This document shows, in pieces, positions 49,255 to 58,769 of a DNA stretch of 64,000 nucleotides. The DNA is from SFWF01 sp045539925 (GTDB lineage: Bacteria > Bacillota > Clostridia > Oscillospirales > Acutalibacteraceae). Below the pieces are notes generated by a model. The model was not told the DNA's origin and did not search any database. It saw nothing but the letters and a program-made list of their open reading frames with translations. Numbering within the stretch: the first letter of the stretch is position 1; each line of letters starts with the position of its first letter. Location: assembly GCA_045539925.1 (NCBI GenBank), contig JAZQGH010000142.1, forward strand, positions 1 to 64,000. The letters are read 5' to 3'. The position numbers and the translations under genes are program-made.

Positions 49255-49931
49255 TCTTCCATTCCCATAAGACGCAGAGCCTGTCGAGCAGCCTCCTGTT
49301 CAGCTTGCTTCTTACTACGCCCCACACCGCAGCCAACAACATTAGAGTTTAAATGCACTTCGACCGTAAAGCGTTTATCATGGTCAGGGCCCGATTCATC
49401 GATTAGTACATAGGTAAGGCGCTCTTCAGGATTTCGCTGTATGACTTCCTGCAGCGAAGTTTTATAATCCCTAAACAGTTCATATTCTCTGTTTTCAATC
49501 TCAGGAATAATAAAACGCAAAACGTGTTTTTTAGCTGCAGCCATACCGCCATCAAGGAATATAGCGGCAAGCAGAGCCTCAAAAGCATCAGCAAGTATCG
49601 AAGCACGTTCGTTTCCGTGATTGTTTGCTTCACCTTTTCCAAGAAGAAGAAACTCACCGATTTTAATCTGTTTTGCAAAAATACAGAGTGTCTTTTCACA
49701 AACAAGAGAGGCTCTGAGCTTGGTGAGTTCTCCCTCGGGAAGATTTTTAAAGTTATTATACAAATACTCTGAAACGATAATTGAAAGGACTGAGTCTCCT
49801 AAGAACTCAAGTCTTTCGTTAGAACCGTATTTCGAGTGCACTTCATTTGCATAAGATGAATGAGTAAGTGCATTTGAAAGTAATTCTGGATTGTTAAATT
49901 TATATTCAATAAGTTCTTCAAAAACGACCAT
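49251..49931 (-). CDS. rnc: Ribonuclease III
   Basis: 226 aa. The signature N-E-R-L-E-F-L-G-D-S-V-L lies at residues 38-49, with the metal-binding Glu and Asp, and A-D-A-F-E-A-L near 112-118. A C-terminal dsRNA-binding domain covers 155-224 (V-V-G-C-G-V-G-R-S-K-K-Q-A-E-Q-E-A-A). It processes rRNA precursors and dsRNA. It starts one base into the plsX stop; the acpP gene that often stands between them is absent. Confidence 0.95.
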   Translation of the reverse strand: MVVFEELIEYKFNNPELLSNALTHSSYANEVHSKYGSNERLEFLGDSVLSIIVSEYLYNNFKNLPEGELTKLRASLVCEKTLCIFAKQIKIGEFLLLGKGEANNHGNERASILADAFEALLAAIFLDGGMAAAKKHVLRFIIPEIENREYELFRDYKTSLQEVIQRNPEERLTYVLIDESGPDHDKRFTVEVHLNSNVVGCGVGRSKKQAEQEAARQALRLMGMEE

Positions 49932-50929
49932 TATTCGTTTTCCTTTTCTGTAAAACTGTTTTCAATAGTGTCTATAACGCCTTTTTCAGCAAAAAGCATT
50001 GCTTTATGAATTGCATTTTTAAACGCTAAGGCATCAGAGTTTCCGTGCGCCTTGAAAACGGGTTTCTTCGTTCCGAGAAGAGGCGCACCGCCCACTTCAG
50101 AAGCGTTCATTTTATTCTTAATACCTCTAAGACCTGGTTTTAAAACAAGATAGCAAAGCTTTGTTAAAATGTTTTTAGAAAACACGGGCTTAAGCATCGA
50201 AAAGAGAGTTGCTGCCGTACCCTCAATCAGTTTGAGGGCGATATTACCTGTGTAACCGTCGGTAATAACCGCATTGCAAACACCTTTGGGCAGCTCTCTC
50301 GATTCTACATTTCCTATAAAATTAAGTTCGCTCTCCTTTAAGAGTTTATAGGCTTCCTTCTGAAGTTCGGTACCTTTTGTATCCTCAGTTCCAATATTAA
50401 GAAGTCCAACCGAAGGATTATCTATTCCTTCAACCTTTTCAAGGTAGGAGGAAGCCATAACGCCAAACTGCAAGAGCATTTCGGGGCGACACTCAGCATT
50501 CGCACCTATATCCATCATCATATAATGAGAATCGGGAGAAGGCAGCATAGCGGCAAGTGCTGGTCTCTTAACACCTTTTATTCGTTTAACAATAAAGGTA
50601 CCGCCAACAACTACTGCACCAGTGCTACCTGCAGAAACAAACGCATCTGCTCTGCCTTCGGCAAGTTCACGAAAAGCAACAGCCATTGAACTGTCCTTGT
50701 GGGCTTTTAAGAGTGAGGTCGGGTCATCGTGCATAGAGATAACATCGGGAGCATCCACAATTACAAGGTCACTGAAAATGATATTGTTATCAACGATACA
50801 TTTATTTATAATCTCTTTATTTCCGCACAGAGTAATCTGTACGCCGTATTCCTTTTCTGCAAGCGCAGCGCCTTTTATAATTTCAAGCGGGGCGTTATCT
50901 CCGCCGAATGCATCTACTACAATTCTCAT
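49931..50929 (-). CDS. plsX: Phosphate acyltransferase PlsX
   Basis: 332 aa. The N-terminal V-D-A-F-G-G-D-N-A-P is typical, followed by H-D-D-P-T-S-L near 66, S-A-G-S-T-G-A near 100 and G-T-E-D-T-K-G near 177. It makes acyl phosphate from acyl-ACP for phospholipid synthesis. Start follows an AAAGGAG site 11 bp after the trmFO stop. Confidence 0.95.
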   Translation of the reverse strand: MRIVVDAFGGDNAPLEIIKGAALAEKEYGVQITLCGNKEIINKCIVDNNIIFSDLVIVDAPDVISMHDDPTSLLKAHKDSSMAVAFRELAEGRADAFVSAGSTGAVVVGGTFIVKRIKGVKRPALAAMLPSPDSHYMMMDIGANAECRPEMLLQFGVMASSYLEKVEGIDNPSVGLLNIGTEDTKGTELQKEAYKLLKESELNFIGNVESRELPKGVCNAVITDGYTGNIALKLIEGTAATLFSMLKPVFSKNILTKLCYLVLKPGLRGIKNKMNASEVGGAPLLGTKKPVFKAHGNSDALAFKNAIHKAMLFAEKGVIDTIENSFTEKENE

Positions 50930-50940
50930 ATCTTGCTCCT

Positions 50941-52251
50941 TTATCTTATATAAGGCTTATTGTTTTCATACCATTCAAGTGAACGGCTTGAAAGCAATCT
51001 ATATCTTTCTGCTTTCTCTTTAATTCGTTCTTCAAGAGAAGGTATAATACCAAAATTTGCTCCCATAGGCTGATAATTTGAAACTGAATTATCAGTAATA
51101 TAATTACCGAGCGCACCAAGCATAGTAATCTGCGGAAGGTCAAGACTACTTTTTCCTTCAAGCTTACGGATTACATTTTCACCTGCAACAATGCCCATTG
51201 CTGCCGATTCCATATATCCCTCAACCCCTGTAATTTGACCGGCAAAATAAATGTTACCGTTTTTTCTCAAAGACATATCTTTATTAAGGAGTCTCGGAGA
51301 ATCGATAAAGGAGTTTCGATGCATAACACCGTATCTGATAAACTCAGCATCACGCAGTCCTGGGATCAGTGAAAAGACACGCTTTTGTTCGCCAAACTTC
51401 AAATTGGTCTGAAAACCAACAAGATTATACAGGGTGCCTTCTTTATTTTCTTTTCTTAACTGAACCACAGCCCAAGGACGGTTTCCTGTTCTGGGATAAT
51501 GCAGACCTACAGGCTTAAGAGGACCGAAACGGATAGAATCTTCTCCCCTTTTAGCCAATATCTCAATAGGCATACAGCCCTCATAAACTGTAATATTCTT
51601 CTCAAAACTGTGAAGCTCCGCCGACTCAGCAGAAACAAGAGCAGAATGGAAAGCTGCGTATTCTTCCTTTGTCATAGGACAGTTGATATAATCAGCATCG
51701 CCTTTATCATAGCGTGAAGCCTTGAAGGCAACCGACATGTCAATGCTGTCTGCGGTTACAATAGGTGCTGCAGCATCAAAGAAGCTCAGACAATCTGCTC
51801 CACAATACTCTGATATTGAAGCAGCAAGTCCTCCGTCTGTCAAAGGACCTGTAGCAATAATACAGATCGCATCCTGCGGTATTTCACTGACAGTATTATT
51901 TATCACTTCAATATTAGAATGATTTTGAATCTTTTCGGTAATATACTGTGAAAAAACATCTCTATCTACTGCGAGCGCTCCGCCTGCAGGCACTGCCGAA
52001 ACATTTGCAGCCTCAAGACAAAGCGACGAAAAAAGTCTCATTTCCGCCTTAAGAAGACCGGATGCTGTAGTTATTCTGTCTGCTTTAAGTGAATTTGAGC
52101 AAACAAGTTCGGCAAAAGAATCCATTTTGTGTGCAGGAGACCTTTTTTGAGGCTTCATCTCGTAAAGACTAACAGAATAACCTGCCTGAGCAATTCTGTA
52201 AGCCGCCTCACAGCCTGCAAGTCCTGCCCCGATAACTGTAACTTTTGACAT
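50941..52251 (-). CDS. trmFO: Methylenetetrahydrofolate--tRNA-(uracil-54) methyltransferase TrmFO
   Basis: 436 aa from the ATG at 52251 (M-S-K-V-T-V-I-G-A-G-L-A-G-C). The frame also opens 42 bp earlier inside topA, but the Rossmann start argues for 52251. The FAD-binding G-A-G-L-A-G-C-E-A-A lies at residues 8-17, and G-Q-I-T-G-V-E-G-Y-M-E-S-A near 335. It forms m5U54 in tRNA using folate. No clear ribosome-binding site is seen, consistent with coupling to topA two bases upstream. Confidence 0.93.
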   Translation of the reverse strand: MSKVTVIGAGLAGCEAAYRIAQAGYSVSLYEMKPQKRSPAHKMDSFAELVCSNSLKADRITTASGLLKAEMRLFSSLCLEAANVSAVPAGGALAVDRDVFSQYITEKIQNHSNIEVINNTVSEIPQDAICIIATGPLTDGGLAASISEYCGADCLSFFDAAAPIVTADSIDMSVAFKASRYDKGDADYINCPMTKEEYAAFHSALVSAESAELHSFEKNITVYEGCMPIEILAKRGEDSIRFGPLKPVGLHYPRTGNRPWAVVQLRKENKEGTLYNLVGFQTNLKFGEQKRVFSLIPGLRDAEFIRYGVMHRNSFIDSPRLLNKDMSLRKNGNIYFAGQITGVEGYMESAAMGIVAGENVIRKLEGKSSLDLPQITMLGALGNYITDNSVSNYQPMGANFGIIPSLEERIKEKAERYRLLSSRSLEWYENNKPYIR

Positions 52252-52253
52252 AA

Positions 52254-54341
52254 TTATTTTGATTTTTTCTCCGCTTTCTTTCTCGTAGGACATTCACTGT
52301 TCATACAGTATTTTCTGCCTCTGAGACCCGAAAGAATATATCCTCCGCACTCGGGACAAACATCACCAGTTGGAACATTAGGTGACGCAAAATCGCAGGC
52401 AGGATAGTTACTGCAACCGTAAAATTTCTTTCCTGTCTTTTTAGAAGCGCGTTTTATAAGCTTGGAACCGCACTTGGGACAAGGAACGGTAACGTCATCT
52501 TCTGGAACGGGCTTAGTATTTTTACACTCTGGGTAACCCGGACAAGCAAGAAACTTGCCGAATCTTCCCGATTTTACAACCATCTTTCTACCGCATTTAT
52601 CACAAACAACATCAGTTTCAATATCAGGAACTTTAATGCGTTTTCCTGTAAGGTCTGCCTCAGCTTTATTTAGCGCAAGTTCAAAGTCACTGTAAAAGTT
52701 TCCTATTACATCTCTCCAATTAAGCTTACCAGCATCAATACTATCGAGATTGCTTTCCATTCCTGCAGTAAACTTAACATCAACTATCTTCTTGAAGTGC
52801 TCTACAAGCAGATCAGATACTACTATGCCGAGTGAAGTCGGTTTGAAGGATTTCTTTTCTTTTTCAATGTAATCCCTTTGCTGTATCACCGAAATAATTG
52901 GAGCATAAGTGGATGGTCTTCCTATGCCGTTATCTTTAAGAGCCTGAATAAGGGTAGGTTCTGTGTAGCGTGCAGGAGGTTGAGTAAAATGCTGATTAGG
53001 CTCAAGACACTTGAGTTTAAGGAGATCACCCTCGTTCATTTCGGGCAGAGTTGTGGCATCAGCCAACTCCTCATCCTTGCTCTCTTCATAAAGCACCGTA
53101 AAGCCGTCAAATTTAACCGAATATCCACTTGTCTTAAACAGATATTTGTCAGCAGTTATATCCACCTGAACGGTATCCTGAACACAGTTAGCCATTAAGG
53201 ATGCAACAAATCGTTCCCAAATAAGTTTATAAAGCTTATACTGTTCTGCAGTAAGGCTCGATTTTACAGAGTCGGGAGTAAAATTAACATTTGTAGGACG
53301 AATTGCCTCGTGAGCATCCTGAATACTTGTTTTTGATTTATAAATTCTGGGAGATTTTGGAAGGTACTTTTCGCCAAAGTGAGCAAGAATATAATTGTTT
53401 CCAGCCTTACGGGCTTCATCGGAAATACGAAGCGAATCGGTACGCATATAGGTGATAAGACCTGTCGCACCAACCCCAGCTATATCAACACCTTCATATA
53501 GCGACTGGGCTACACGCATAGTCTTCTGACCTGTAAAGTTGAGTTTGCGGGAGGCTTCCTGCTGAAGTGTAGCAGTAATAAAGGGAGCAGCAGGCTGTTT
53601 GTTCCTGACACCCTTTTTAATTTTAGATACAATATAATCTGCACCTTCGAGCTCTGATAAAATTTTATTTGCCTGTTCTTCGCCTGTAATTTCTGTTTTA
53701 GTACCGTCTGCACTACCGTAGAAGGTTGCTTTAAAGGTCTTTCTGGAAGCAATAAGCTTAGCGTCAAGTGTCCAATATTCATCAGGAACAAAAGCACTAA
53801 TCTCTTTTTCACGGTCTACAATAAGGCGAAGTGCTACGGTTTGTACACGTCCTGCAGAAAGACCGCTTTTAACCTTTTTCCACAAAAAAGGACTAAGGTT
53901 GTAACCTACTATTCTGTCAAGAACGCGGCGAGCCTGCTGTGCATCTACAAGATTAAGATCTATCTTTCTGGGATTTGCCATTCCTGCTTTTATTCCACTT
54001 TCGGTAATCTCGTTAAATGCTACACGGTTTGCATCATTAAGATTTAAGGAAAGCAGTTGTGCAAGATGCCAGGAAATTGCTTCACCCTCACGGTCAGGGT
54101 CGGTTGCGAGGAAAACTTCATCGCAATCTGAGGCTGCCATCTGAAGCTCTTTAATGAGTTCCTTTTTATCGGGCATATTTATATACTTAGGAGTGAAACC
54201 ATTCTCGATATCAACACCGATCTTAGACTTTGGCAGATCGCGCACATGACCTTTAGATGCCATAACGGTATAATCAGAGCCAAGAGTTTTCTTAACTGTT
54301 TTTATTTTTGAGGGAGACTCAACGATAACAAGTTTAGACAA
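52254..54341 (-). CDS. topA: DNA topoisomerase I
   Basis: 695 aa. A Toprim domain begins V-E-S-P-S-K-I-K-T-V, with D-P-D-R-E-G-E at about 80-86; the catalytic Tyr is in I-T-Y-M-R-T-D-S near 295. Three C-terminal zinc ribbons are visible as C-D-K-C-G / C-P-G-Y-P-E-C, C-P-K-C-G / C-S-N-Y-P-A-C, and C-P-E-C-G / C-M-N-S-E-C. It relaxes negative supercoils. The dprA-topA-trmFO order is usual in Firmicutes. Confidence 0.95.
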   Translation of the reverse strand: MSKLVIVESPSKIKTVKKTLGSDYTVMASKGHVRDLPKSKIGVDIENGFTPKYINMPDKKELIKELQMAASDCDEVFLATDPDREGEAISWHLAQLLSLNLNDANRVAFNEITESGIKAGMANPRKIDLNLVDAQQARRVLDRIVGYNLSPFLWKKVKSGLSAGRVQTVALRLIVDREKEISAFVPDEYWTLDAKLIASRKTFKATFYGSADGTKTEITGEEQANKILSELEGADYIVSKIKKGVRNKQPAAPFITATLQQEASRKLNFTGQKTMRVAQSLYEGVDIAGVGATGLITYMRTDSLRISDEARKAGNNYILAHFGEKYLPKSPRIYKSKTSIQDAHEAIRPTNVNFTPDSVKSSLTAEQYKLYKLIWERFVASLMANCVQDTVQVDITADKYLFKTSGYSVKFDGFTVLYEESKDEELADATTLPEMNEGDLLKLKCLEPNQHFTQPPARYTEPTLIQALKDNGIGRPSTYAPIISVIQQRDYIEKEKKSFKPTSLGIVVSDLLVEHFKKIVDVKFTAGMESNLDSIDAGKLNWRDVIGNFYSDFELALNKAEADLTGKRIKVPDIETDVVCDKCGRKMVVKSGRFGKFLACPGYPECKNTKPVPEDDVTVPCPKCGSKLIKRASKKTGKKFYGCSNYPACDFASPNVPTGDVCPECGGYILSGLRGRKYCMNSECPTRKKAEKKSK

Positions 54342-54354
54342 TTTTTATTTCCCC

Positions 54355-55557
54355 TTAATCTATTATAGAATATCTTCCTCCGGGAATTGCTTTAATGTAT
54401 CCAAAGAGTTCTAACTGCGTAACCGAAGAAAGAATTTCTTCAAACGGAAGACAACAACCCAGAAGGTCATCAACGGTAAACAAATCTGTATCTATATAAT
54501 TATATACCATTTGAACATTTTTTGGAAGAGTTTCATCAATATTTTTCTTAATTTTTTTATTGCTTTCCTTTTCAGAGCTGTTACTACCCTCAAAAACAGC
54601 ATCATCACTGAATATTCGAGGACTGTGCAGCACTCTGTAAAGGTCTGTAAGCTTACTCCTTTTTGCTTTTTCAACATCGATGATGTTCGGGTATGCAGAA
54701 ATATATTCTTCAAATATATCACATGCGTCAAATACTGGTTTTGCACCGTCACGAAGCAATGCATTTGAACCCGCATAGTTTTTATCGTCCGGTCTGCCTG
54801 TGACTACAAATACATCTCTTCCCTGCTCTAAAGCATATTTTGCTGTTATAAGAGTTCCGCTTTTAGCAGATGCCTCAACCACAACAACACCAAGAGATAG
54901 ACCGGAAAGCAATCGGTTACGCAATTGAAACGCATTTTTATAAAGCGGTGTATCTGGCGGAAGTTCACTGACAAGACATCCGCTGTCGCATATAACTTTT
55001 CTCAAAAAATCATTCGTTTTAAGATAATCGTAATTTATTCCACAAGGCAAAACCGCGATAGTCTTTCCGCCAACAGCGAGAGCGCCTTCGTGAGCTTCGG
55101 TATCGCCACCCATTGCACCGCCGCTTAGAATTGTCATATTGCCTGAGGCAAGTCTTGCGGAGAGCGACCAGGCTACCATTTTACCGTATTGGCTTATTTT
55201 TCTTGAACCAACTATACAAACTACCGGAAGTTTTGTGAAATCCTGCAGTTTGCCCTTTATGTATAAACAAGCAGGGGGATTTGTAATATTTTTAAGTTGC
55301 TGAGGATATCTTGGATCATCATAAGCAACAATGCTTATCTTTGATTCTTCGCACTCAGAAATAATCTTTTCTGCTCTATCAAGATTTTTATTGCAAAACC
55401 TTCTAAGCTCATTCGAACTTACAAGATATGAATTTTGAAGTTCTAATACAGGAAGTTTATAGACAGCAAGTGGTGTCTTATATTTATCAAGCAGCGGTTT
55501 TAAATGAGCTGAACCTGCATCCAATACTGTAGAAAGCCATATCCAATACTTAATCAT
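54355..55557 (-). CDS. dprA: DNA-processing protein DprA
   Basis: 400 aa. The Rossmann-like core has V-G-S-R-K-I-S-Q-Y-G near 115 and S-G-G-A-M-G-G-D-T-E-A-H near 144. A helix-hairpin-helix-like start and a C-terminal winged-helix (DML1-like) region complete the three-part layout. It loads RecA on incoming ssDNA during transformation. The start overlaps the RNA methyltransferase stop by 4 bp. comF lies 3 kb away. Confidence 0.92.
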   Translation of the reverse strand: MIKYWIWLSTVLDAGSAHLKPLLDKYKTPLAVYKLPVLELQNSYLVSSNELRRFCNKNLDRAEKIISECEESKISIVAYDDPRYPQQLKNITNPPACLYIKGKLQDFTKLPVVCIVGSRKISQYGKMVAWSLSARLASGNMTILSGGAMGGDTEAHEGALAVGGKTIAVLPCGINYDYLKTNDFLRKVICDSGCLVSELPPDTPLYKNAFQLRNRLLSGLSLGVVVVEASAKSGTLITAKYALEQGRDVFVVTGRPDDKNYAGSNALLRDGAKPVFDACDIFEEYISAYPNIIDVEKAKRSKLTDLYRVLHSPRIFSDDAVFEGSNSSEKESNKKIKKNIDETLPKNVQMVYNYIDTDLFTVDDLLGCCLPFEEILSSVTQLELFGYIKAIPGGRYSIID

Positions 55558-56330
55558 TTACACATCTCCCACATTACTATAGAGGCAGCAACCGCAGCAT
55601 TAAGTGATTCTGCCTTCCCGCGCATAGGAATAGTTATTATTTCGTCGCTTTTTGAGTATGTTTCGTCACTGATTCCGTTAGCTTCGTTTCCTATAATCAC
55701 TACACAGCCGTCAGTGAACGTAACCTTATCAACACGCATCGCATTTTTATCTACAACGGTTGCATATGTTTTAATTCGAGCATCTGCAAACAACGAAAAC
55801 ATATCTTCTGTCTTAATTACAGGGAGTCTTAAAAGTGCTCCCATAGAAGCCCTGAGAGATTTTGGGCTGTAAGGATCACACCCACCCTGAATAAATAACC
55901 CATCAACACCCAAAGCCTCAGCCGTACGGGAAATAGCACCGAGGTTTGAAGGATCCTGAAGATTATCAAGAGCAATATACCGACCCTCAGAGCTTATTTT
56001 GTAACTGCTGAAATCGGGAATGTTGTAGACACATAATATACCTTGAGGTGAGACGGTATCCGAAATTTTAGCAAACAACGAATCAGGAAGGAGAAAAGCC
56101 TCACATTCACTGCAAAGACCCGTTAAATCCGAAATATGATTTTTAGCTGCAGTTTCAGACACAAAAACCCTTAAAGGTGCAAATCCATTTGAGAATGCAT
56201 CAAGACAAAGACGCAATCCTTCAAGCACAAACAAGCCCTCTTCCCTACGCTGTTTTGCGGAGGACTGAAGGCGAACAGTCTTCTTTATAATGTCATTTTC
56301 TTTGCTTGAAATCTTAATAAAATCAATCAT
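55554..56330 (-). CDS. TrmH/SpoU-family RNA 2'-O-methyltransferase
   Basis: 258 aa. An N-terminal substrate-binding domain of about 100 residues is followed by the SPOUT motifs A-L-D-N-L-Q-D-P-S-N-L-G-A-I near 118, V-V-I-I-G-N-E-A-N-G-I-S near 204 and I-P-M-R-G-K-A-E-S-L-N-A-A-V-A near 224. Likely targets rRNA ribose; exact nucleotide unknown. It begins 10 bp past the rplT terminator region. Confidence 0.88.
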   Translation of the reverse strand: MIDFIKISSKENDIIKKTVRLQSSAKQRREEGLFVLEGLRLCLDAFSNGFAPLRVFVSETAAKNHISDLTGLCSECEAFLLPDSLFAKISDTVSPQGILCVYNIPDFSSYKISSEGRYIALDNLQDPSNLGAISRTAEALGVDGLFIQGGCDPYSPKSLRASMGALLRLPVIKTEDMFSLFADARIKTYATVVDKNAMRVDKVTFTDGCVVIIGNEANGISDETYSKSDEIITIPMRGKAESLNAAVAASIVMWEMCK

Positions 56331-56343
56331 AAACCGTCACCGT

Positions 56344-56378
56344 AAAAATAAAAATACGACCGAGGGGTTCCTCGGTCA
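56344..56378 (-). terminator. Terminator after rplT
   Basis: GACCGAGG (56358-56365) pairs with CCTCGGTC (56370-56377); on the minus strand it ends in a T-rich run. It separates infC-rpmI-rplT from the following operon. Confidence 0.85.
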
Positions 56379-56387
56379 TATTAGAAA

Positions 56388-56747
56388 TTATTTCTCTAAA
56401 GCCTTCTTAGCAGCCTTTGCAAGAGTAGCAAATCCAGCAGCATCGTTAACTGCGAGTTCAGCAAGCATCTTGCGGTTGATAGAAATTCCGGCTTTCTTTA
56501 AACCGTTCATAAATGTAGAATAGTTCATTTCGTTCATTTTTGCAGCAGCAGAAATACGGGTGATCCAAATACGACGGAAATCTCTCTTCTTCTGCTTACG
56601 TCCAACATAAGCATAGTTGCCGGACTTCATAACTGCTTCTTTAGCAGTTTTAAAAAGCTTAGACTTAGCGCCAAAATAGCCTTTAGCGAGCTTTAATACT
56701 TTATTTCTTCTCTTGCGTGTTGCTAACGCACCTTTTACTCGTGCCAT
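56388..56747 (-). CDS. rplT: 50S ribosomal protein L20
   Basis: 119 aa, basic and full length: M-A-R-V-K-G-A start, R-K-R-R-N-K-V-L-K-L-A-K-G-Y-F-G, and W-I-T-R-I-S-A-A near 65. An early 23S rRNA binder. In Firmicutes it also represses its own operon through the infC leader. Confidence 0.97.
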   Translation of the reverse strand: MARVKGALATRKRRNKVLKLAKGYFGAKSKLFKTAKEAVMKSGNYAYVGRKQKKRDFRRIWITRISAAAKMNEMNYSTFMNGLKKAGISINRKMLAELAVNDAAGFATLAKAAKKALEK

Positions 56748-56774
56748 CAGTATTACCTCCTTTTATATTACCGA

Positions 56775-56972
56775 TTATTTATAAGGAATCATTTTCTTGA
56801 CTTTTGCTACATTTGTTACATCAGCAACAACAGTCTTACGCAGATTTCTCTTGCGCTTTGTGGTCTTTTTGTTAAGAATGTGTGATTTGAATGCATGAGC
56901 ACGCTTTACCTGACCGGTTTTGGTAAGCTTAAAACGTTTTTTAGCACCACTGTGGGTTTTGATCTTCGGCAT
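56775..56972 (-). CDS. rpmI: 50S ribosomal protein L35
   Basis: 65 aa, M-P-K-I-K-T-H-S-G-A-K-K-R-F start, very basic. AGGAGG-type site upstream. Middle gene of infC-rpmI-rplT. Confidence 0.97.
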   Translation of the reverse strand: MPKIKTHSGAKKRFKLTKTGQVKRAHAFKSHILNKKTTKRKRNLRKTVVADVTNVAKVKKMIPYK

Positions 56973-56997
56973 TTTAAATCCTCCTTAAGAATTTTAT

Positions 56998-57516
56998 TTA
57001 TTTCGTAGGCTTGGGAGCAAGGAACATAAGCATATTTCTGCTCTCCATCTTAGCAGGCTTTTCAACTACAGCATATTCCTGGCAATATTCAGCAAAACGC
57101 GACATAATATCGAGACCGATTTCGGGATGACCCAATTCTCTTCCGCGGAATCTTATAGAAACCTTAAGCTTGTTTCCTGATTTAAGGAACTGAATTGCGT
57201 GATTTCCCTTGGTTTCGAAATCGTGCTTGTCAATACTGAGTCCAAGACGAATTTCCTTAGTTTCAACTACTTTTTGATTTTTTCTTGCTTCTTTCTCGCG
57301 TTTTGCAATGTCAAAACGGTACTTTCCGTAGTCCATAATTTTGCATACGGGCGGTACAGCATTGGGAGAAACATTTACAAGATCAAGATCTTTTGCGTAT
57401 GCAGCTTCAAGTGCGTCTTTTATCGGAAGAATTCCGAGCTGAGAACCGTCTGCATCAATTACGCGCACCTCTTTAAAGGTAATTTGTTCGTTGATAGGAA
57501 TATCTTTTGTGCTGAT
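56998..57516 (-). CDS. infC: Translation initiation factor IF-3
   Basis: 172 aa, start taken as the ATC at 57516. The ribosome-binding site GGAGG ends eight bases upstream of it, the mature N-terminus I-S-T-K-D-I-P-I-N-E-Q fits the family, and infC is known for rare start codons (AUU in E. coli, AUU/AUA/AUC elsewhere) used in autoregulation. In-frame GTG/TTA codons lie inside or against the ribosome-binding site, and the ATG at 57576 lies in the leader. G-K-Y-R-F-D and the C-terminal R-F-R-G-R-E-L-G-H-P segment are present. Confidence 0.92.
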   Translation of the reverse strand: MSTKDIPINEQITFKEVRVIDADGSQLGILPIKDALEAAYAKDLDLVNVSPNAVPPVCKIMDYGKYRFDIAKREKEARKNQKVVETKEIRLGLSIDKHDFETKGNHAIQFLKSGNKLKVSIRFRGRELGHPEIGLDIMSRFAEYCQEYAVVEKPAKMESRNMLMFLAPKPTK

Positions 57517-57529
57517 AGTTAACACCTCC

Positions 57530-57566
57530 AAAAATAAAACAAAAACGGACGGCATACACCGTCCGC
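57530..57566 (-). terminator. Attenuator in the infC leader (L20-type)
   Basis: CGGACGG (57546-57552) pairs with CCGTCCG (57559-57565); on the minus strand T-rich sequence follows up to the infC ribosome-binding site. A terminator between promoter and first gene matches L20-controlled attenuation known from B. subtilis infC. Confidence 0.7.
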
Positions 57567-57666
57567 AATAAAACAAATAAATACAGTTATAGTATAACTT
57601 GTTTATTGACCCTTTCAGTAAGCCTTGAGGGTGAGAACGATAATGCTCTTCTTTGTTTTCTTAAGT

Positions 57667-57694
57667 ATTATACACCAAAAAACAGAAATGTCAA
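57667..57694 (-). promoter_or_regulatory. Promoter of infC-rpmI-rplT
   Basis: Minus strand TTGACA (57689-57694), 16-bp spacer, TATAAT (57667-57672). It yields a leader of about 145 nt, ending with the attenuator. Confidence 0.8.
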
Positions 57695-57701
57695 GTATTT
57701 T

Positions 57702-58724
57702 TTATTCAATTATAAGTTCTTTCATTGAACGAACCTGATAATTAACATTTTTCAGCAAATTAGGCCGCTTAAGTGCAAGGGCTGCGCCTTTAATAACGCT
57801 GTGGGCAGGGTCGGTTGCCTGTATAACCTTTGCACCAAGGAACTCTTCCATAAACTGTGCCATTCCATAGATTTTAGAGCCGCCACCTGTAAGATGAATT
57901 CCATTATCCATTATATCAGACACGATGTCAGGGTCGGTTTTTTCAATAACCTTTCTTACTGCATTAGAAATTGCAACTGCAGTGTCAAAAACCGTTTCAT
58001 AAATCTGTGTTGAGGTTATTTCAAAAGACTCGGGAAGTCCTGTGCGCAAATTTCTGCCCTTTGCAGACATTGTTATCTCAACGGGACGCTGTACAACTGT
58101 ACCTACTTGTACCTTTATCTGTTCTGCGGTAAGGGGGCCTATTTCGATATTATAATTTCGTCTGACAAATTTAATAATTGCATCATCAAAATCATCTGAT
58201 GCTGTTTTAAAGCTGTCACACTGAACAATACCGCCCATAGATATAGAGGCAATATCAGTAGCACCTGCACCAATATCAACTACCATAGTTCCCGAAGGTT
58301 CATTAAAATCGATACCCACACCTAACGCTACAGCAAGAGGTGTTTCGATTACAGTGACATTTCTACCTCCGCTTTCTTCAATTACCTTACCCATAAACCG
58401 ATGTTGAAGCTCTGTAAGGCCCGTAGGCAAACAAGCAACAACACTGGGTCGAATGATCTTGCTCCCAAAGGCCTTAAGCATATATTTTGAGAGCATTTCA
58501 TGAGCAATATCATAATCGGCAATAGCTCCGTGCTCAATCGGTTTAATAAAGCTGAGTGTTTCAGGAGTTCTGCCAAGAGTCTCCTTTGAATCACTACCGA
58601 AATATACAGGTTCAAAGGTTTCTGCATCTACAGTAACGCAGGTCGGCTCCTCTAAAATTATTCGGGAATTTCCGTAAATAACGGTTTTCGAAGTTCCTAA
58701 ATCAATTGCAATATCTAAAGACAT
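57702..58724 (-). CDS. mreB: MreB/Mbl-family actin-like cell-shape protein
   Basis: 340 aa. Phosphate-1 loop I-D-L-G-T-S-K-T at residues 7-14; phosphate-2 D-I-G-A-G-A-T-D near 155; adenosine motif L-T-G-G-G-S near 284. It forms membrane filaments that guide wall synthesis. No mreC/mreD follow, so it may be an Mbl- or MreBH-type paralogue. Confidence 0.9.
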   Translation of the reverse strand: MSLDIAIDLGTSKTVIYGNSRIILEEPTCVTVDAETFEPVYFGSDSKETLGRTPETLSFIKPIEHGAIADYDIAHEMLSKYMLKAFGSKIIRPSVVACLPTGLTELQHRFMGKVIEESGGRNVTVIETPLAVALGVGIDFNEPSGTMVVDIGAGATDIASISMGGIVQCDSFKTASDDFDDAIIKFVRRNYNIEIGPLTAEQIKVQVGTVVQRPVEITMSAKGRNLRTGLPESFEITSTQIYETVFDTAVAISNAVRKVIEKTDPDIVSDIMDNGIHLTGGGSKIYGMAQFMEEFLGAKVIQATDPAHSVIKGAALALKRPNLLKNVNYQVRSMKELIIE

Positions 58725-58769
58725 TTAATCACCACAAATATTATAAACAAATAGTCAGACTTTTTCAAG

